From positions 1 through 64,000 of the forward strand of contig CAJJLZ010000007.1 in NCBI GenBank assembly GCA_905192745.1: a stretch of DNA of 64,000 bases, written 5' to 3'. The stretch comes from an uncultured Oscillospiraceae bacterium (GTDB taxonomy: Bacteria > Bacillota > Clostridia > Oscillospirales > Acutalibacteraceae). The notes beneath the pieces are model-generated. The model had not been told where the DNA came from and searched no databases. It worked only from the letters and a program-made list of their open reading frames with translations. Both the position numbers and the translations under genes were made by a program. Shown one piece after another: positions 28,060-36,257 of the stretch (the stretch's first letter is position 1; the number at the start of each line of letters is the position of its first letter).

Positions 28060-29127
28060 TTACCGCGGCAGTACCGTGAACGCGAGCATCGCCAGTCCCG
28101 CCGCCGCCAGCCAGACCGGAAGAGGGCGGAAGGCGGGAGGAAGATGCGGATTGCCCGAAGGGTCCAGCCGGGGGACCGCCGCCGCGGTCAGCGCACAGGC
28201 AGCCCCGAGGATCGCCGCGGCGGCCGCCAGCCCGCCGAAAAGAGGCAGAGCCGCCGCCCCCTCCATCCGCCGTTCGGCGGCGAGGAGGGCGAGCGTCGCC
28301 AAGGCGGGCAGGGTTCCGTCCGCGAACACCGCGCGGGCCGTCCCGGAGGCGGGCGGCTCGTTCGGTTTTGGTAAAAACAGCGCCCCGCCGGCCAGCGCCA
28401 GCAGACCGCACAACGCGGCGGCAAGGAAGGGCCGCCACAGCGACGGCAAGGGGAACAAGCGGGTCAGCGGGGCGTACAGCGTCCCTGCCGCCAGCGCGAG
28501 GCCGAACGCGCACAGGGCGAAAAGCAGCCCTTCCCGGATGCGATAGCCGACCGGCCGTCCCTGCCCCCGGATACGGAACAGAGCGAGAAGCAGCGCCGCC
28601 GCCAGAATCCCCGCCGCCCCGAAGGCAAAAGAAGAAAAGGCGGGGAAGCCGGACGGCAGCAGCCGCACTCCCCACAGCGTTCCGGCGGAAAGCAGTTCCC
28701 GCACCCCGCCGATTGCCAGAAGCGCGCCCGCGCAGGCGGCGCACCGTCCGGCGGACAATCCCCCGGCGGAGCTTCCGGCGGCGGACGCCTTTTTATCCCA
28801 GAGGGACGCGGCCGCGGGCGCGGCGAACAGGAGGACGGCGGCCGTCAGCCCGGCCGGGCCCATCGCCTCCAGCCAGTCGGGGCGGAAGGCGGAAAGCAGC
28901 AGGCGCAGGGAGATCATCAGCGCCGCCGCCAGAAGCAGGAGCGCCGCATTCCGGGTCCCTCCGGTCAGGCGGGGCAGAAGCAGCAGGGTCAGCAGCAGCA
29001 GGAACAGCAGCAGCGCCCCGCCCGCGATATACAGCAGCGCCGCGGTCAGGGACCCGCAGCCCGCCGCCAGCAGGCAGAGGAACACCGCCGCGCCGTCCAC
29101 CGACGGCTGCCGTTTCACGGGGGCCAT
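28060..29127 (-). CDS. Fused, diverged RnfE-RnfA-like membrane subunit
   Basis: 355 residues, almost entirely membrane helices. The first half recalls RnfE/NqrD: a segment matching the '..GAIREILGSGTLFG' signature appears as GVRELLSAGTLWG, followed by LLPSGFPAF. The second half recalls RnfA/NqrE, ending PLPVWLAAAGLAMLAFTVL like the family C-terminus. In canonical RnfA and RnfE, two Cys each (in 'G.CP' and 'NC' motifs) hold a membrane [2Fe-2S] cluster. Here only Cys24 could match one of them, both 'NC' positions are hydrophobic, and the first RnfA helix seems missing. The ATG abuts the rnfG stop. Last gene of the operon. The assignment rests on operon position and weak similarity. Confidence 0.55.
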   Translation of the reverse strand: MAPVKRQPSVDGAAVFLCLLAAGCGSLTAALLYIAGGALLLFLLLLTLLLLPRLTGGTRNAALLLLAAALMISLRLLLSAFRPDWLEAMGPAGLTAAVLLFAAPAAASLWDKKASAAGSSAGGLSAGRCAACAGALLAIGGVRELLSAGTLWGVRLLPSGFPAFSSFAFGAAGILAAALLLALFRIRGQGRPVGYRIREGLLFALCAFGLALAAGTLYAPLTRLFPLPSLWRPFLAAALCGLLALAGGALFLPKPNEPPASGTARAVFADGTLPALATLALLAAERRMEGAAALPLFGGLAAAAAILGAACALTAAAVPRLDPSGNPHLPPAFRPLPVWLAAAGLAMLAFTVLPR

Positions 29128-30501
29128 CTACCCGTTCTCCCTGCCGTAAGCGGCGACGAATGCATAGGCGCGGTTGGCGGCCCGCACCACCGCTTTGGAG
29201 GAGATTGTCGCCCCGGTCACGCCGTCCACTTCGCCGCTGCCGGAGGCCGCGTTCTCCACCGTATTGCCTGTGTTTCCGGCGCCCGCGGTTTCCAGCGCTC
29301 TGGCGGCAAGCTTCACGAAATCCGACACGTCGATCGATACCCCGGCGTAAGCGTCGGTTTTCCCGGTATCGGCGTTATAGACCAGCCGGGCGGGATTTTG
29401 CAGCGCGATCAGGGCGTCCTCCATTGTTTTGGCCTGCTCATGCCAAAGGGGGCCGGTTTCGGTCATCACATATTCCCCGGCCCGCGATTCTGCTTTCTTG
29501 GTGGTATCGGCATTTTCCTTTGCCGCGTCCCAGTTAACGGCGGCGATCCGGCCGTCGGTGACGGTGATCTCCACAAAGGCGCGGTAGCCCTGGCTGTAGC
29601 CCTCGCTGTCCGCGCGGTAGCTGCCGTTTTTCCACAGCGCCGTACTGCCGGAGCCGGTCTTTGCCTGATCGGCCGCCTGCTTCGCCAGCTTGACAAAGGT
29701 TCCCACATCCACCGATACCCCGGCGTAGGCGTCGGTTTTTCCGGTTTCCTCGTTGTAGGTCAGGGAAGCGGGATTCTGCGCCTGAATCAGGGCGTCCTCC
29801 ATTGTTTTCGCCTGTTCGTGCCAGAGGGGGCCGGTTTCGGTCATCACATAGTTTCCGGCTTTGGATTCCGCTTTTTTGGTGGTGTCAGAACCTTCCTTCA
29901 TCGCGTCCCAGTTCACCCCGGTGATCCGGCCGCCCTGCACGGTAAGCTCCACGAAATTCTTATAGCCGTCGCTGTACGCCGCCTGTTCCGCCCGGTAGGA
30001 GCCGTCCTTCATCGCGGCGGTTCCGCCGGCGGACGAGCCGTCCTCCCCCTCGATTCCCGTATAGCCGTCCAAAGACGCGGGAGCGGTGAGGGAGACGAAC
30101 TGTCCGTAAAACGCTTCTTCGGTTACCTTGGAGCCGTAGCCTTGGGATTCCTGATTGCTCCCGACCCGCAGGCCGAGAAAACGGGACGCGTCGGCCGCCA
30201 GAGCGGTGTGTACCTCCATCTCCCCGCCATACCCCTTAACCGTCGCGGTCACGGCATAGCCGAGAAGCGTCCCCTCCTTATCCAGTACCCGGTAGGCGGC
30301 CCGGATATCGGCCGCCCCGTCGGTTTTCAGTTCCTCCCATTTTTCGCCGGAGATCACACCGGAAAACGCTTTTTTCACGGTCTCCATCCCCTGCTTTTCA
30401 ATCATGGCGCGGGTCAGGGCGTCCATGCCGAAAAGGAGGGCCGCTGAGACCGCGATCACCGCCAGCAGGCTGAGCAGTGGTTTTCCCCATTGTTTCATCA
30501 T
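29128..30501 (-). CDS. rnfG: RnfG-like FMN-binding subunit split by two PplA-like repeats
   Basis: 457 residues. An N-terminal membrane anchor (8-28) is followed by the first half of an RnfG FMN-binding domain (~80-135, with GLRVGSNQESQGYGSKV). Two near-identical repeats follow (166-276 and 292-402), and then the second half with the flavinylation motif DGVTGATISS (T432). Canonical RnfG is about 190-210 residues. Each repeat begins D/NGSYRA and contains VNWDA and TETGPLWHEQAKTMEDALI, resembling extracellular FMN-binding domains of the PplA type. At the flavinylation position they read AGVS (S263, S389) instead of SGAT. The domain should face outside, with FMN attached by the ApbE encoded upstream. 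Confidence 0.85.
   Translation of the reverse strand: MMKQWGKPLLSLLAVIAVSAALLFGMDALTRAMIEKQGMETVKKAFSGVISGEKWEELKTDGAADIRAAYRVLDKEGTLLGYAVTATVKGYGGEMEVHTALAADASRFLGLRVGSNQESQGYGSKVTEEAFYGQFVSLTAPASLDGYTGIEGEDGSSAGGTAAMKDGSYRAEQAAYSDGYKNFVELTVQGGRITGVNWDAMKEGSDTTKKAESKAGNYVMTETGPLWHEQAKTMEDALIQAQNPASLTYNEETGKTDAYAGVSVDVGTFVKLAKQAADQAKTGSGSTALWKNGSYRADSEGYSQGYRAFVEITVTDGRIAAVNWDAAKENADTTKKAESRAGEYVMTETGPLWHEQAKTMEDALIALQNPARLVYNADTGKTDAYAGVSIDVSDFVKLAARALETAGAGNTGNTVENAASGSGEVDGVTGATISSKAVVRAANRAYAFVAAYGRENG
29296..30006 (-). repeat. Two tandem 378-bp-period coding repeats inside rnfG
   Basis: Copy 1 is 29674-30006 and copy 2 is 29296-29628, encoding residues 166-276 and 292-402. Long stretches are identical at both DNA and protein level, which indicates a recent internal duplication or ongoing gene conversion. 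Confidence 0.9.
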
Positions 30502-30598
30502 CGTTCCGTCGTCCTTTCTCGGTACGCCCCCCGCCGAAAAGCCGTCGTCTTTTCGGCCGCTTTATCCGGAGAGCCGTATAAGCCGTATCATTCGTATA

Positions 30599-31552
30599 TC
30601 AGCGGCGGGCCGGATCCGGCGCCGCGGCGAGAGCCGGCCGGGTCCCATAGACCGGGGGCCGGGTAAGATATTCGATCAGGGGGGTGGCCAGATTCATCAG
30701 CAGGATGGCGAAACACATTCCTTCCGGATATGGGCCCCAGATTCGGAGCACCGCCGTCAGGACGCCGATTCCCGCCGCGTAAATCAGCTCGCCGGCAAAG
30801 GTAGCGGGCTTGCCGGTGAAATCGGTCACCATGAAGAAGGCCCCCAGCATCAGCCCGCCTGACAGAAGCTGGGCCGCCGCGTCGCCGGTGAGCAGTCCCC
30901 GCTCCCCGCCGAAAATCCACATAAAGAGCGCAAAGCTCCACAGACAGGCCACCGGCATCCGCAGCCGGATGCAGCCCTTTGCCAGCAGATAAGCCCCGCC
31001 GAGCAGGATCAGCAGTGCCGAGGTCTCCCCCATGCTGCCGTTCTCCGCCCCCCAGAGCATGGGCCACAGCCCCTCCCTGTCCGTGAGGACGAGCGGCGTG
31101 GCGGAGGAGGCCGCGTCCGCCCATTCATAGCCGTGCAGGGAGGCGGGCCAGGCCGCCATCAGCAGGGCGCGGCCCGCCATGGCCGGATTGAGAATATTAT
31201 GACCGATTCCCCCGAACAGGTGCTTTACCACCGCGATGGCGAAAATCCCCGCCAGAGCGGCGGCGAAAAGATTGGTTCCCGCAGGCAGGGAAAGGGCGAG
31301 CAGAAGCCCGGTCACCGCCGCGCTGCCGTCGAAATCGGCTCCGCTTTTCCGCAGGCGGAGGCAGACCCATTCGGTCAGTCCGCAGGCCGCGGTTGTCACC
31401 AGCAGCAGCCAAAGCGCCCGCAGACGAAAAAACCACAGCGCCGCCGCAACGACCGGGAGCAGCGCGATGCAGACATCCCGCATGATATCCCGGGTATCCC
31501 GCGGGCGTCGGATATGCGGGGCGGACAGCGCCAGATTCTGTTTATTATCCAT
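30599..31552 (-). CDS. rnfD: RnfD-like membrane subunit
   Basis: 317 residues. RnfD/NqrB family features: an N-terminal SAPHIRRPRDTRDIMRDV, membrane helices, GHNILNPAMAGRALL, and the flavinylation motif DAASSATPL (T152, where most families have SGATPL). The C-terminus has FAILLMNLATPLIEYLTRPP. It should hold a covalent FMN on the outer side and riboflavin within the membrane. ATG at 31552 gives the usual family start; AAAGG is 13 nt upstream, so ATG at 31564 is an alternative. It is unusually far (189 bp) from rnfC. The rnfG gene follows after 97 bp. Confidence 0.9.
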   Translation of the reverse strand: MDNKQNLALSAPHIRRPRDTRDIMRDVCIALLPVVAAALWFFRLRALWLLLVTTAACGLTEWVCLRLRKSGADFDGSAAVTGLLLALSLPAGTNLFAAALAGIFAIAVVKHLFGGIGHNILNPAMAGRALLMAAWPASLHGYEWADAASSATPLVLTDREGLWPMLWGAENGSMGETSALLILLGGAYLLAKGCIRLRMPVACLWSFALFMWIFGGERGLLTGDAAAQLLSGGLMLGAFFMVTDFTGKPATFAGELIYAAGIGVLTAVLRIWGPYPEGMCFAILLMNLATPLIEYLTRPPVYGTRPALAAAPDPARR

Positions 31553-31580
31553 CGAAATTACCATGCCTTTCTTTGGCTGT

Positions 31581-31649
31581 TTATCCCAGCGGCACAAACA
31601 GCGGCGTGAAAAAACGGTTCTTACGGTTTCCGCCACCTGCATTTTCCAC
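31581..31649 (-). CDS. Possible 22-codon leader peptide between rnfC and rnfD
   Basis: A GTG codon at 31649 has a near-perfect AGGAGG 5 nt upstream and opens a 22-codon frame ending in TAA 28 bp before the rnfD start. The product is Asn/Arg/Phe-rich with no known relatives. It may be a coupling or leader peptide for rnfD, or the Shine-Dalgarno may serve a longer rnfD product starting at ATG 31642, which would add 30 residues. The 189-bp gap holds nothing else I can identify. Confidence 0.25.
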   Translation of the reverse strand: MENAGGGNRKNRFFTPLFVPLG

Positions 31650-31741
31650 GCTGACCTCCTGTTCCCCGCTTACGGGCGGCGCAAGAGAAGAGGCGCGCTG
31701 TCTTTTGAAAAAGGCGGCGGCCGCGGCATCCCGTTTTGCCG

Positions 31742-33052
31742 CTATGGCCGGGGAACGCGCTTTTCCCGGAAGGCGGAACGGGCCATGGTCACCCGATGCG
31801 CCAGATGCCGCTTCGCCGGGCAGATATAGGAGCAGCAACCGCAGGAGATGCACTGATCGGCCCGATAAACGGTGCAGGCCGCCATATCCCCCGAAATCAC
31901 CGCCGCGTCGATGGCGAACGGCAGGAGGGAGGACGGACAGACCCGGGCGCACCCGCCGCAGCGGATGCAGTTGCTTTCCCGGTTTTCCGGCCGGTCGAGC
32001 ACAACGAGGCCGGTCGTCCCCTTGGTCACGGGAACCTCCGTTGTCGCCAGAGCCGCGCCGGTCATCGGTCCCCCCGCAACCCAGAGGAGGCGATCCTCCC
32101 CCACCGCGCCCCCGCAATATTCCAGCAGGTCGGACAGCCGGGTGCCGATCGGGACATAGAGGTTGGCCGGTTTCGCCACCCGGCCGGACACCGTGACCAC
32201 CCGGTGGGTCAGCGGACGGCCCCGCAGCGCGTCGGCCAGGGCGACGGCGGTGCCCACGTTGGTCACCAGCGCCCCGCAGTCGGCGGGAAGGCCGCCGGCG
32301 GGAACCTCCCGCCCGAGAACCGCCTTGATGAGCTGGCGTTCCCCGCCCTGCGGGTATTTGGCGGGAAGCCGCACCACCGACACGTTCTCCTCCGAACCGG
32401 AGGCATCCTCGAGACGGGCGATCGCGTCCGGCTTGTTCCCTTCCACACAGAGGAACACCTCCGCGTCCCCGGCGGCCAGACCAAGCGCCTTCGCCCCGGC
32501 GACCACCTGTTCCGGCTGCTCGGCCATCAGGCGATGATCGCCGGTCAGGTACGGCTCGCATTCCGCGCCGTTCACCAGCACATACCGGATGGGCTTGTTG
32601 GTATCGTATTTGAAAAAGGTCGGGAAGCCCGCGCCGCCCATGCCGGTCAGGCCGGCCTCCTTCATCAGGGCGCGTATGCCGTCCCGGCTGTTCGCGGAGA
32701 GAAGGGGCGGGGCGGCTTCCCCTTTTCCGTCGCTGTCCACCACCACGGCCAGAGTCTCCCCCTCGGCCGAGGGGCGGGGCTCCACCGCCCGGACGGTACC
32801 GGACACGCCGCAGTGGACGGGAGCGGCAAATACCGGCCGGTTGTCCTGCGAAGCGGGCGGACGGCCCACGACCTGACCGGCCAGCACCCGGTCGCCCGCC
32901 TTTACCGTCGGCTCGCAGACCGCGCCGAAGCCCTGCCGCATCAGCAGGACGAGCTGGGCCGGGGTAAAGGGACGGATCGGACTCTGCGCGGTCTGCTCCT
33001 TATGCTCCGCGGCATGGCCGAACGCCACGCCGCCGCGGAATGGGATGGGCAT
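31742..33052 (-). CDS. rnfC: RnfC-like electron transport subunit
   Basis: 436 residues. Order: an N-terminal HGGV-like start (FRGGVAFGHAAEHKEQT), a barrel-sandwich region, the NADH/FMN-binding region (LTGMGGAGFPTFFKYD, then VNGAECEPYLTGDHRL), a SLBB-like region, and two [4Fe-4S] sites (C362, C365, C368, C372 and C401, C404, C407, C411). RnfC is the cytoplasmic NADH-side subunit of Rnf. AAAAGGAG stands 8 nt before the ATG. It starts 32 bp after apbE. No RnfB, the usual ferredoxin-side partner, is encoded anywhere in the operon. Confidence 0.94.
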   Translation of the reverse strand: MPIPFRGGVAFGHAAEHKEQTAQSPIRPFTPAQLVLLMRQGFGAVCEPTVKAGDRVLAGQVVGRPPASQDNRPVFAAPVHCGVSGTVRAVEPRPSAEGETLAVVVDSDGKGEAAPPLLSANSRDGIRALMKEAGLTGMGGAGFPTFFKYDTNKPIRYVLVNGAECEPYLTGDHRLMAEQPEQVVAGAKALGLAAGDAEVFLCVEGNKPDAIARLEDASGSEENVSVVRLPAKYPQGGERQLIKAVLGREVPAGGLPADCGALVTNVGTAVALADALRGRPLTHRVVTVSGRVAKPANLYVPIGTRLSDLLEYCGGAVGEDRLLWVAGGPMTGAALATTEVPVTKGTTGLVVLDRPENRESNCIRCGGCARVCPSSLLPFAIDAAVISGDMAACTVYRADQCISCGCCSYICPAKRHLAHRVTMARSAFREKRVPRP

Positions 33053-33084
33053 CGTATCGTCTCCTTTTCACCTTCATCAACGGA

Positions 33085-34143
33085 TCATGCCGGCGGTTCC
33101 AGCGGCGGGAAGCCGTCGGTCGCCGCCCGGCTTCCGTCCCGGAACACCCAGAGGGCTTCCAGCCCCGGCGTACGGTCGGCCAGCTCCCTTGCCCGCGCAT
33201 AGGGCTGGGCAAACAGGGCGGTGGAATAAAAATCCGCCGCGCCCGCATCCTCCATCAGCACAGTCACCGCCCGGACATAGGAGGCCGGACAGCCGGTGGC
33301 CGCGTCTAGAATATGGGAATAGAATGTCCCGTTTTTTTCAAAATATTTCTGATAATCGCCGCTGGTCCCAACGCAGCGCTCCTTCAGCGTGATCTGCCCC
33401 AAGGTATCGGGCGGATTTTCGGTCCCCGACTGATTGAGGGACGCGTCGGGATTCCGCAGGGCGATCGTCCAGCCTTCCTTCCCCGGCGGCGTGCCCGCGC
33501 AGACAAGGGTGCTGGTCCCGCAGTCCAGCAGGAAGCAGTCCAGCCCGCTTTCCCGCAGCCCGGCCGCGATTGTCCGGGCGGTCAGCCCCTTGGCGACGCC
33601 GCCGAGATCAAGCGACAGGGCGGGATCGGTAATCTCCACTGCCATCGCTTCTCCCGTTCCGGTCACCCGCACCGCTTCCATTGAGGTGTGGGCGAGGGCG
33701 GCGGCGACCGTTTCCTCCCCGGGCGGTTCCCCTGTTTCCCGCGCCGTATGCCAGAGGGAAAGGACGCTCCCCATCGCAATATTGACGGCGGGGACCGCCG
33801 CCTGCCAGACGCGGCACTCCTCCAGCGCGGCCGCCAGCGCGGGTTCGGCGGCGACCGGACCCGCCCCCGCCCCGGCGTTTACCCGGGACAGGACGCTGTC
33901 CGCCCGGTAGGCATTGAACAGAGCGTCCGCCTCCTCCAGCCCTTCCCGCACCTGTTCGCAGGCGCGGTCAAATTCCGCGTCGTCCCGGCAGTAGGCAGTG
34001 AAGCGCGTCACCGTATCCATCGAGCCGACAAAAACCGTCTGGAACCGCCGCCGCTCCCCCGCCTCCACCCGGACGCAGCCGGTCACCGCACCGGCCAGCA
34101 AAACGAGGAAAAAGCCTCCCCAGAATTTCCTGCCGACGCCCAT
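33085..34143 (-). CDS. apbE: ApbE-family FAD:protein FMN transferase lipoprotein
   Basis: 352 residues. Lipoprotein signal with Cys23 (GAVTGC); ApbE motifs are GSMDTVTRFTAY near the N-terminus, NAYRADSVLSRVNAG, LDLGGVAKGLTA, and near the end a HILDAATGCPA segment with AADFYSTALF. ApbE moves FMN from FAD onto a Thr in SGAT-type motifs of extracytoplasmic proteins; likely clients here are RnfD (T152) and RnfG (T432). ATG at 34143 is preferred to 34173 because AAAGGAGG is 7 nt upstream. First gene of the operon; divergent from the SH3 lipoprotein gene with a 200-bp spacer. Confidence 0.94.
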   Translation of the reverse strand: MGVGRKFWGGFFLVLLAGAVTGCVRVEAGERRRFQTVFVGSMDTVTRFTAYCRDDAEFDRACEQVREGLEEADALFNAYRADSVLSRVNAGAGAGPVAAEPALAAALEECRVWQAAVPAVNIAMGSVLSLWHTARETGEPPGEETVAAALAHTSMEAVRVTGTGEAMAVEITDPALSLDLGGVAKGLTARTIAAGLRESGLDCFLLDCGTSTLVCAGTPPGKEGWTIALRNPDASLNQSGTENPPDTLGQITLKERCVGTSGDYQKYFEKNGTFYSHILDAATGCPASYVRAVTVLMEDAGAADFYSTALFAQPYARARELADRTPGLEALWVFRDGSRAATDGFPPLEPPA

Positions 34144-34343
34144 ATCGGGGCCTCCTTTCTTCTTTCGCTTCATACGCGGCGTCATGCACGGCGGCCGAAA
34201 AATCCGCCGTTTTCGAAAAAACTCCTCTGTTTACGCCGGGTTTCGTCTTATATTTTTCTTAATCCCGCTTTTATTCTTCGCCAGAATGTGGTAGAATACT
34301 CTTAGCTTTTATTTTCCGAATATTTCATGGGGGTTGAACGAAT

Positions 34344-34832
34344 ATGAGAAACCATCGCTCCTTCATCCATACATGGGCTTTGCGGCTCGGCTGCACCGCC
34401 GCCGTCGCCGTGCTGGCCCTGTCGGCGGTCGCCTGCAAAAAGGACGGCATCACCAAGGATTCCAGCAACACGTCGGCGGGAACCACCACAACGTCGTCGG
34501 CCGCCGCGACAACCACCACCGTTTCCGCCGCCGCGACTACGACGACCGCCCCCGCCATTCCGGAGGGTACGCCGTCGGTCGGCTGGTGCAACGCGACCAG
34601 CATGCACATCCGCAGCGGCCCGGGTACGGACTACGGCGCGATCGGCGGGCTGGTGACCGGCGAAAAGGTGGATATCCTCGGCCGGGAGGGCGACTGGTAT
34701 AAAATCAAATTCAAGGACGGCAAGGACGGCGTGGGCTATGTCAGCGCACAGTTCATCTCCTCCACCGTGGTGACCACCACCATGGCCCCGGCGACCACGA
34801 CCGCCGCTCCCACGACCGCGGCGGTGCAGTAA
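34344..34832 (+). CDS. SH3b-domain lipoprotein with Thr/Ala-rich linkers
   Basis: 162 residues. Lipoprotein signal with Cys31 (ALSAVAC), a Thr/Ala/Ser-rich linker (~41-72), one bacterial SH3 domain (~79-138, WCNATSMHIRSGPGTDYGAI, then VDILGREGDWYKIKF and GYVSAQFI) and a second Thr/Ala/Pro-rich tail. It is anchored to the outer membrane face; bacterial SH3 domains usually bind cell wall, so it may be a wall-associated accessory protein. GGGGGTT precedes the ATG, and a TAGAAT box at 34292-34297 may be part of its promoter. A terminator follows. Confidence 0.85.
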   Translation: MRNHRSFIHTWALRLGCTAAVAVLALSAVACKKDGITKDSSNTSAGTTTTSSAAATTTTVSAAATTTTAPAIPEGTPSVGWCNATSMHIRSGPGTDYGAIGGLVTGEKVDILGREGDWYKIKFKDGKDGVGYVSAQFISSTVVTTTMAPATTTAAPTTAAVQ

Positions 34833-34860
34833 ACGGCCGGACGATTGTCAAAGAAACGGG

Positions 34861-34895
34861 AAAGCGAAGAAGGGCGCCGCCCTTCTTCGCTTTTT
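34861..34895 (+). terminator. Terminator between the SH3 lipoprotein and rlmI-like genes
   Basis: AAAGCGAAGAAGGGC, loop GCC, and its complement form a perfect 15-bp stem with a T-tract, only 15 bp before the next ATG. The rlmI-like gene therefore either has its promoter inside this stem region or depends on read-through. Confidence 0.85.
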
Positions 34896-34909
34896 GAAAG
34901 GATCAAAAA

Positions 34910-36118
34910 ATGAAACAGGAACGCGCCTATCCCCGGTTCACGGTCACCCGCAAGGCCCAGCTCTCCTGCGAGGCGGGGCATCCCTGGATTTACGATACCG
35001 AGGTGCTTTCGGCCGACGAGCATGAAAACGGCGGTATCGCAGACGTTTTCAGCACCCGGGGACGGTATGTCGGCACCGGTCTGGTCAGCGACCGGTCGAA
35101 GATCCGGGTCCGGCTGCTCACCCGCAACGCATCCGACACGCTGGACGAGGCCTTCTGGGAACGGCGGATCCGGTACGCCTGGAACTATCGCCGGACGGTG
35201 ATGGGGGCCGATGTCAACGCCTGCCGGGTGATCTTCGGGGAGGCGGACCAGTTCCCGGGGCTGACGGTGGACCGGTTTGAAAACGTACTGGTCACCCAGA
35301 CCCTCTCTTTGGGGATGGACCGGCTGAAGCCGCTGCTTTTCCCCCTCCTGCTGAAGGTGCTGCGGGAGGACGGCCAGACGGTGGACGGCATTTTCGAACG
35401 CAACGACGTCGGCATCCGGACGCTGGAGGGGATGGAGGAAGGCAAGGGCTGGTTCGGGGAGCCCGCGCCCGGCGGCGTCCGCCTCCTGATGACCGAAAAC
35501 GGCGTGAAGTATCATGTGGACGTGGAAAACGGACAGAAAACCGGGTTTTTCCTCGACCAGAAATACAACCGGCTGGCGGCAGCGCGGCTGGCGGCCGGAC
35601 GGCGGGTGCTGGACTGCTTCACCCACACCGGCTCCTTTGCGCTGAACGCCGCCCTCGCCGGGGCGGAGCATGTCACCGCCGTGGATATTTCGGCCGACGC
35701 GGTTGCCATGGCGGAGGAGAACGCCCGTCTGAACGGGCTGGACGGACGGATGGATTTCCGGTGCGAGAACGTTTTTGACCTGCTCCCCTCCCTGCAGGGG
35801 AAGCCGTATGATTTCATCATCCTCGACCCGCCCGCTTTCACCAAATCCCGCGCCGCGACCGAGAACGCGATCCGGGGATACAAGGAGATCAACCTGCGGG
35901 CGATGAAGCTGCTTCCCCGGGGCGGATATCTCGCGACCTGCTCCTGCTCCCATTTCATGACCGAGCCGCTGTTCCGGGATATGCTGAAGGCGGCGGCCGC
36001 CGACGCGGGGGTGCAGCTCCGGCAGATCGAGGCCCGCCGGCAGTCCCCCGACCATCCCATCCTGTGGAATGTGCCGGAGACCGATTATCTGAAATTCTAT
36101 CTGTTCCAAGTGGTATGA
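34910..36118 (+). CDS. Class I rRNA (cytosine-C5) methyltransferase, RlmI-like
   Basis: 402 residues: N-terminal PUA domain (HPWIYDTEVLSA), a central EEHEE-like domain (GEADQFPGLTVDRFENVLV), and a Rossmann SAM-binding domain (VLDCFTHTGSFALNAALAGA, then VTAVDISADAV). Catalytic motifs are FIILDPPAFTKS and ATCSCSHFM, with the Cys in the latter. RlmI methylates C5 of C1962 in E. coli 23S rRNA; the exact target here is inferred. GAAAGGA is present before the ATG. It ends next to a 20-bp-stem terminator shared with the convergent M23 gene. Confidence 0.9.
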   Translation: MKQERAYPRFTVTRKAQLSCEAGHPWIYDTEVLSADEHENGGIADVFSTRGRYVGTGLVSDRSKIRVRLLTRNASDTLDEAFWERRIRYAWNYRRTVMGADVNACRVIFGEADQFPGLTVDRFENVLVTQTLSLGMDRLKPLLFPLLLKVLREDGQTVDGIFERNDVGIRTLEGMEEGKGWFGEPAPGGVRLLMTENGVKYHVDVENGQKTGFFLDQKYNRLAAARLAAGRRVLDCFTHTGSFALNAALAGAEHVTAVDISADAVAMAEENARLNGLDGRMDFRCENVFDLLPSLQGKPYDFIILDPPAFTKSRAATENAIRGYKEINLRAMKLLPRGGYLATCSCSHFMTEPLFRDMLKAAAADAGVQLRQIEARRQSPDHPILWNVPETDYLKFYLFQVV

Positions 36119-36144
36119 CGCACGCAGCGTGCAGCGCACCGTCT

Positions 36145-36187
36145 GGGCAAAAAGAAACCGCGGCGACGCCGCGGTTTCTTTTTGCCC
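36145..36187. terminator. Bidirectional terminator, perfect 20-bp stem
   Basis: GGGCAAAAAGAAACCGCGGC, loop GAC, and its full complement. A- and T-rich flanks are inside the stem, so it works for both the rlmI-like gene and the convergent M23 gene. Confidence 0.9.
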
Positions 36188-36257
36188 TTCTGACCGAGCC
36201 GGCGGAGAATCCCCGCGCGGGTTCCGAGGGCATGAACGCCGGAAGAAGCATGCCGGA

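Noticed and set aside
31553..31741. A frameshifted piece of rnfC or a hidden small rnf subunit in the gap
   Set aside because: All minus-strand frames were read; none gives Fe-S cysteine motifs or membrane helices like RnfB/A/E. Only the 22-codon frame stands out.
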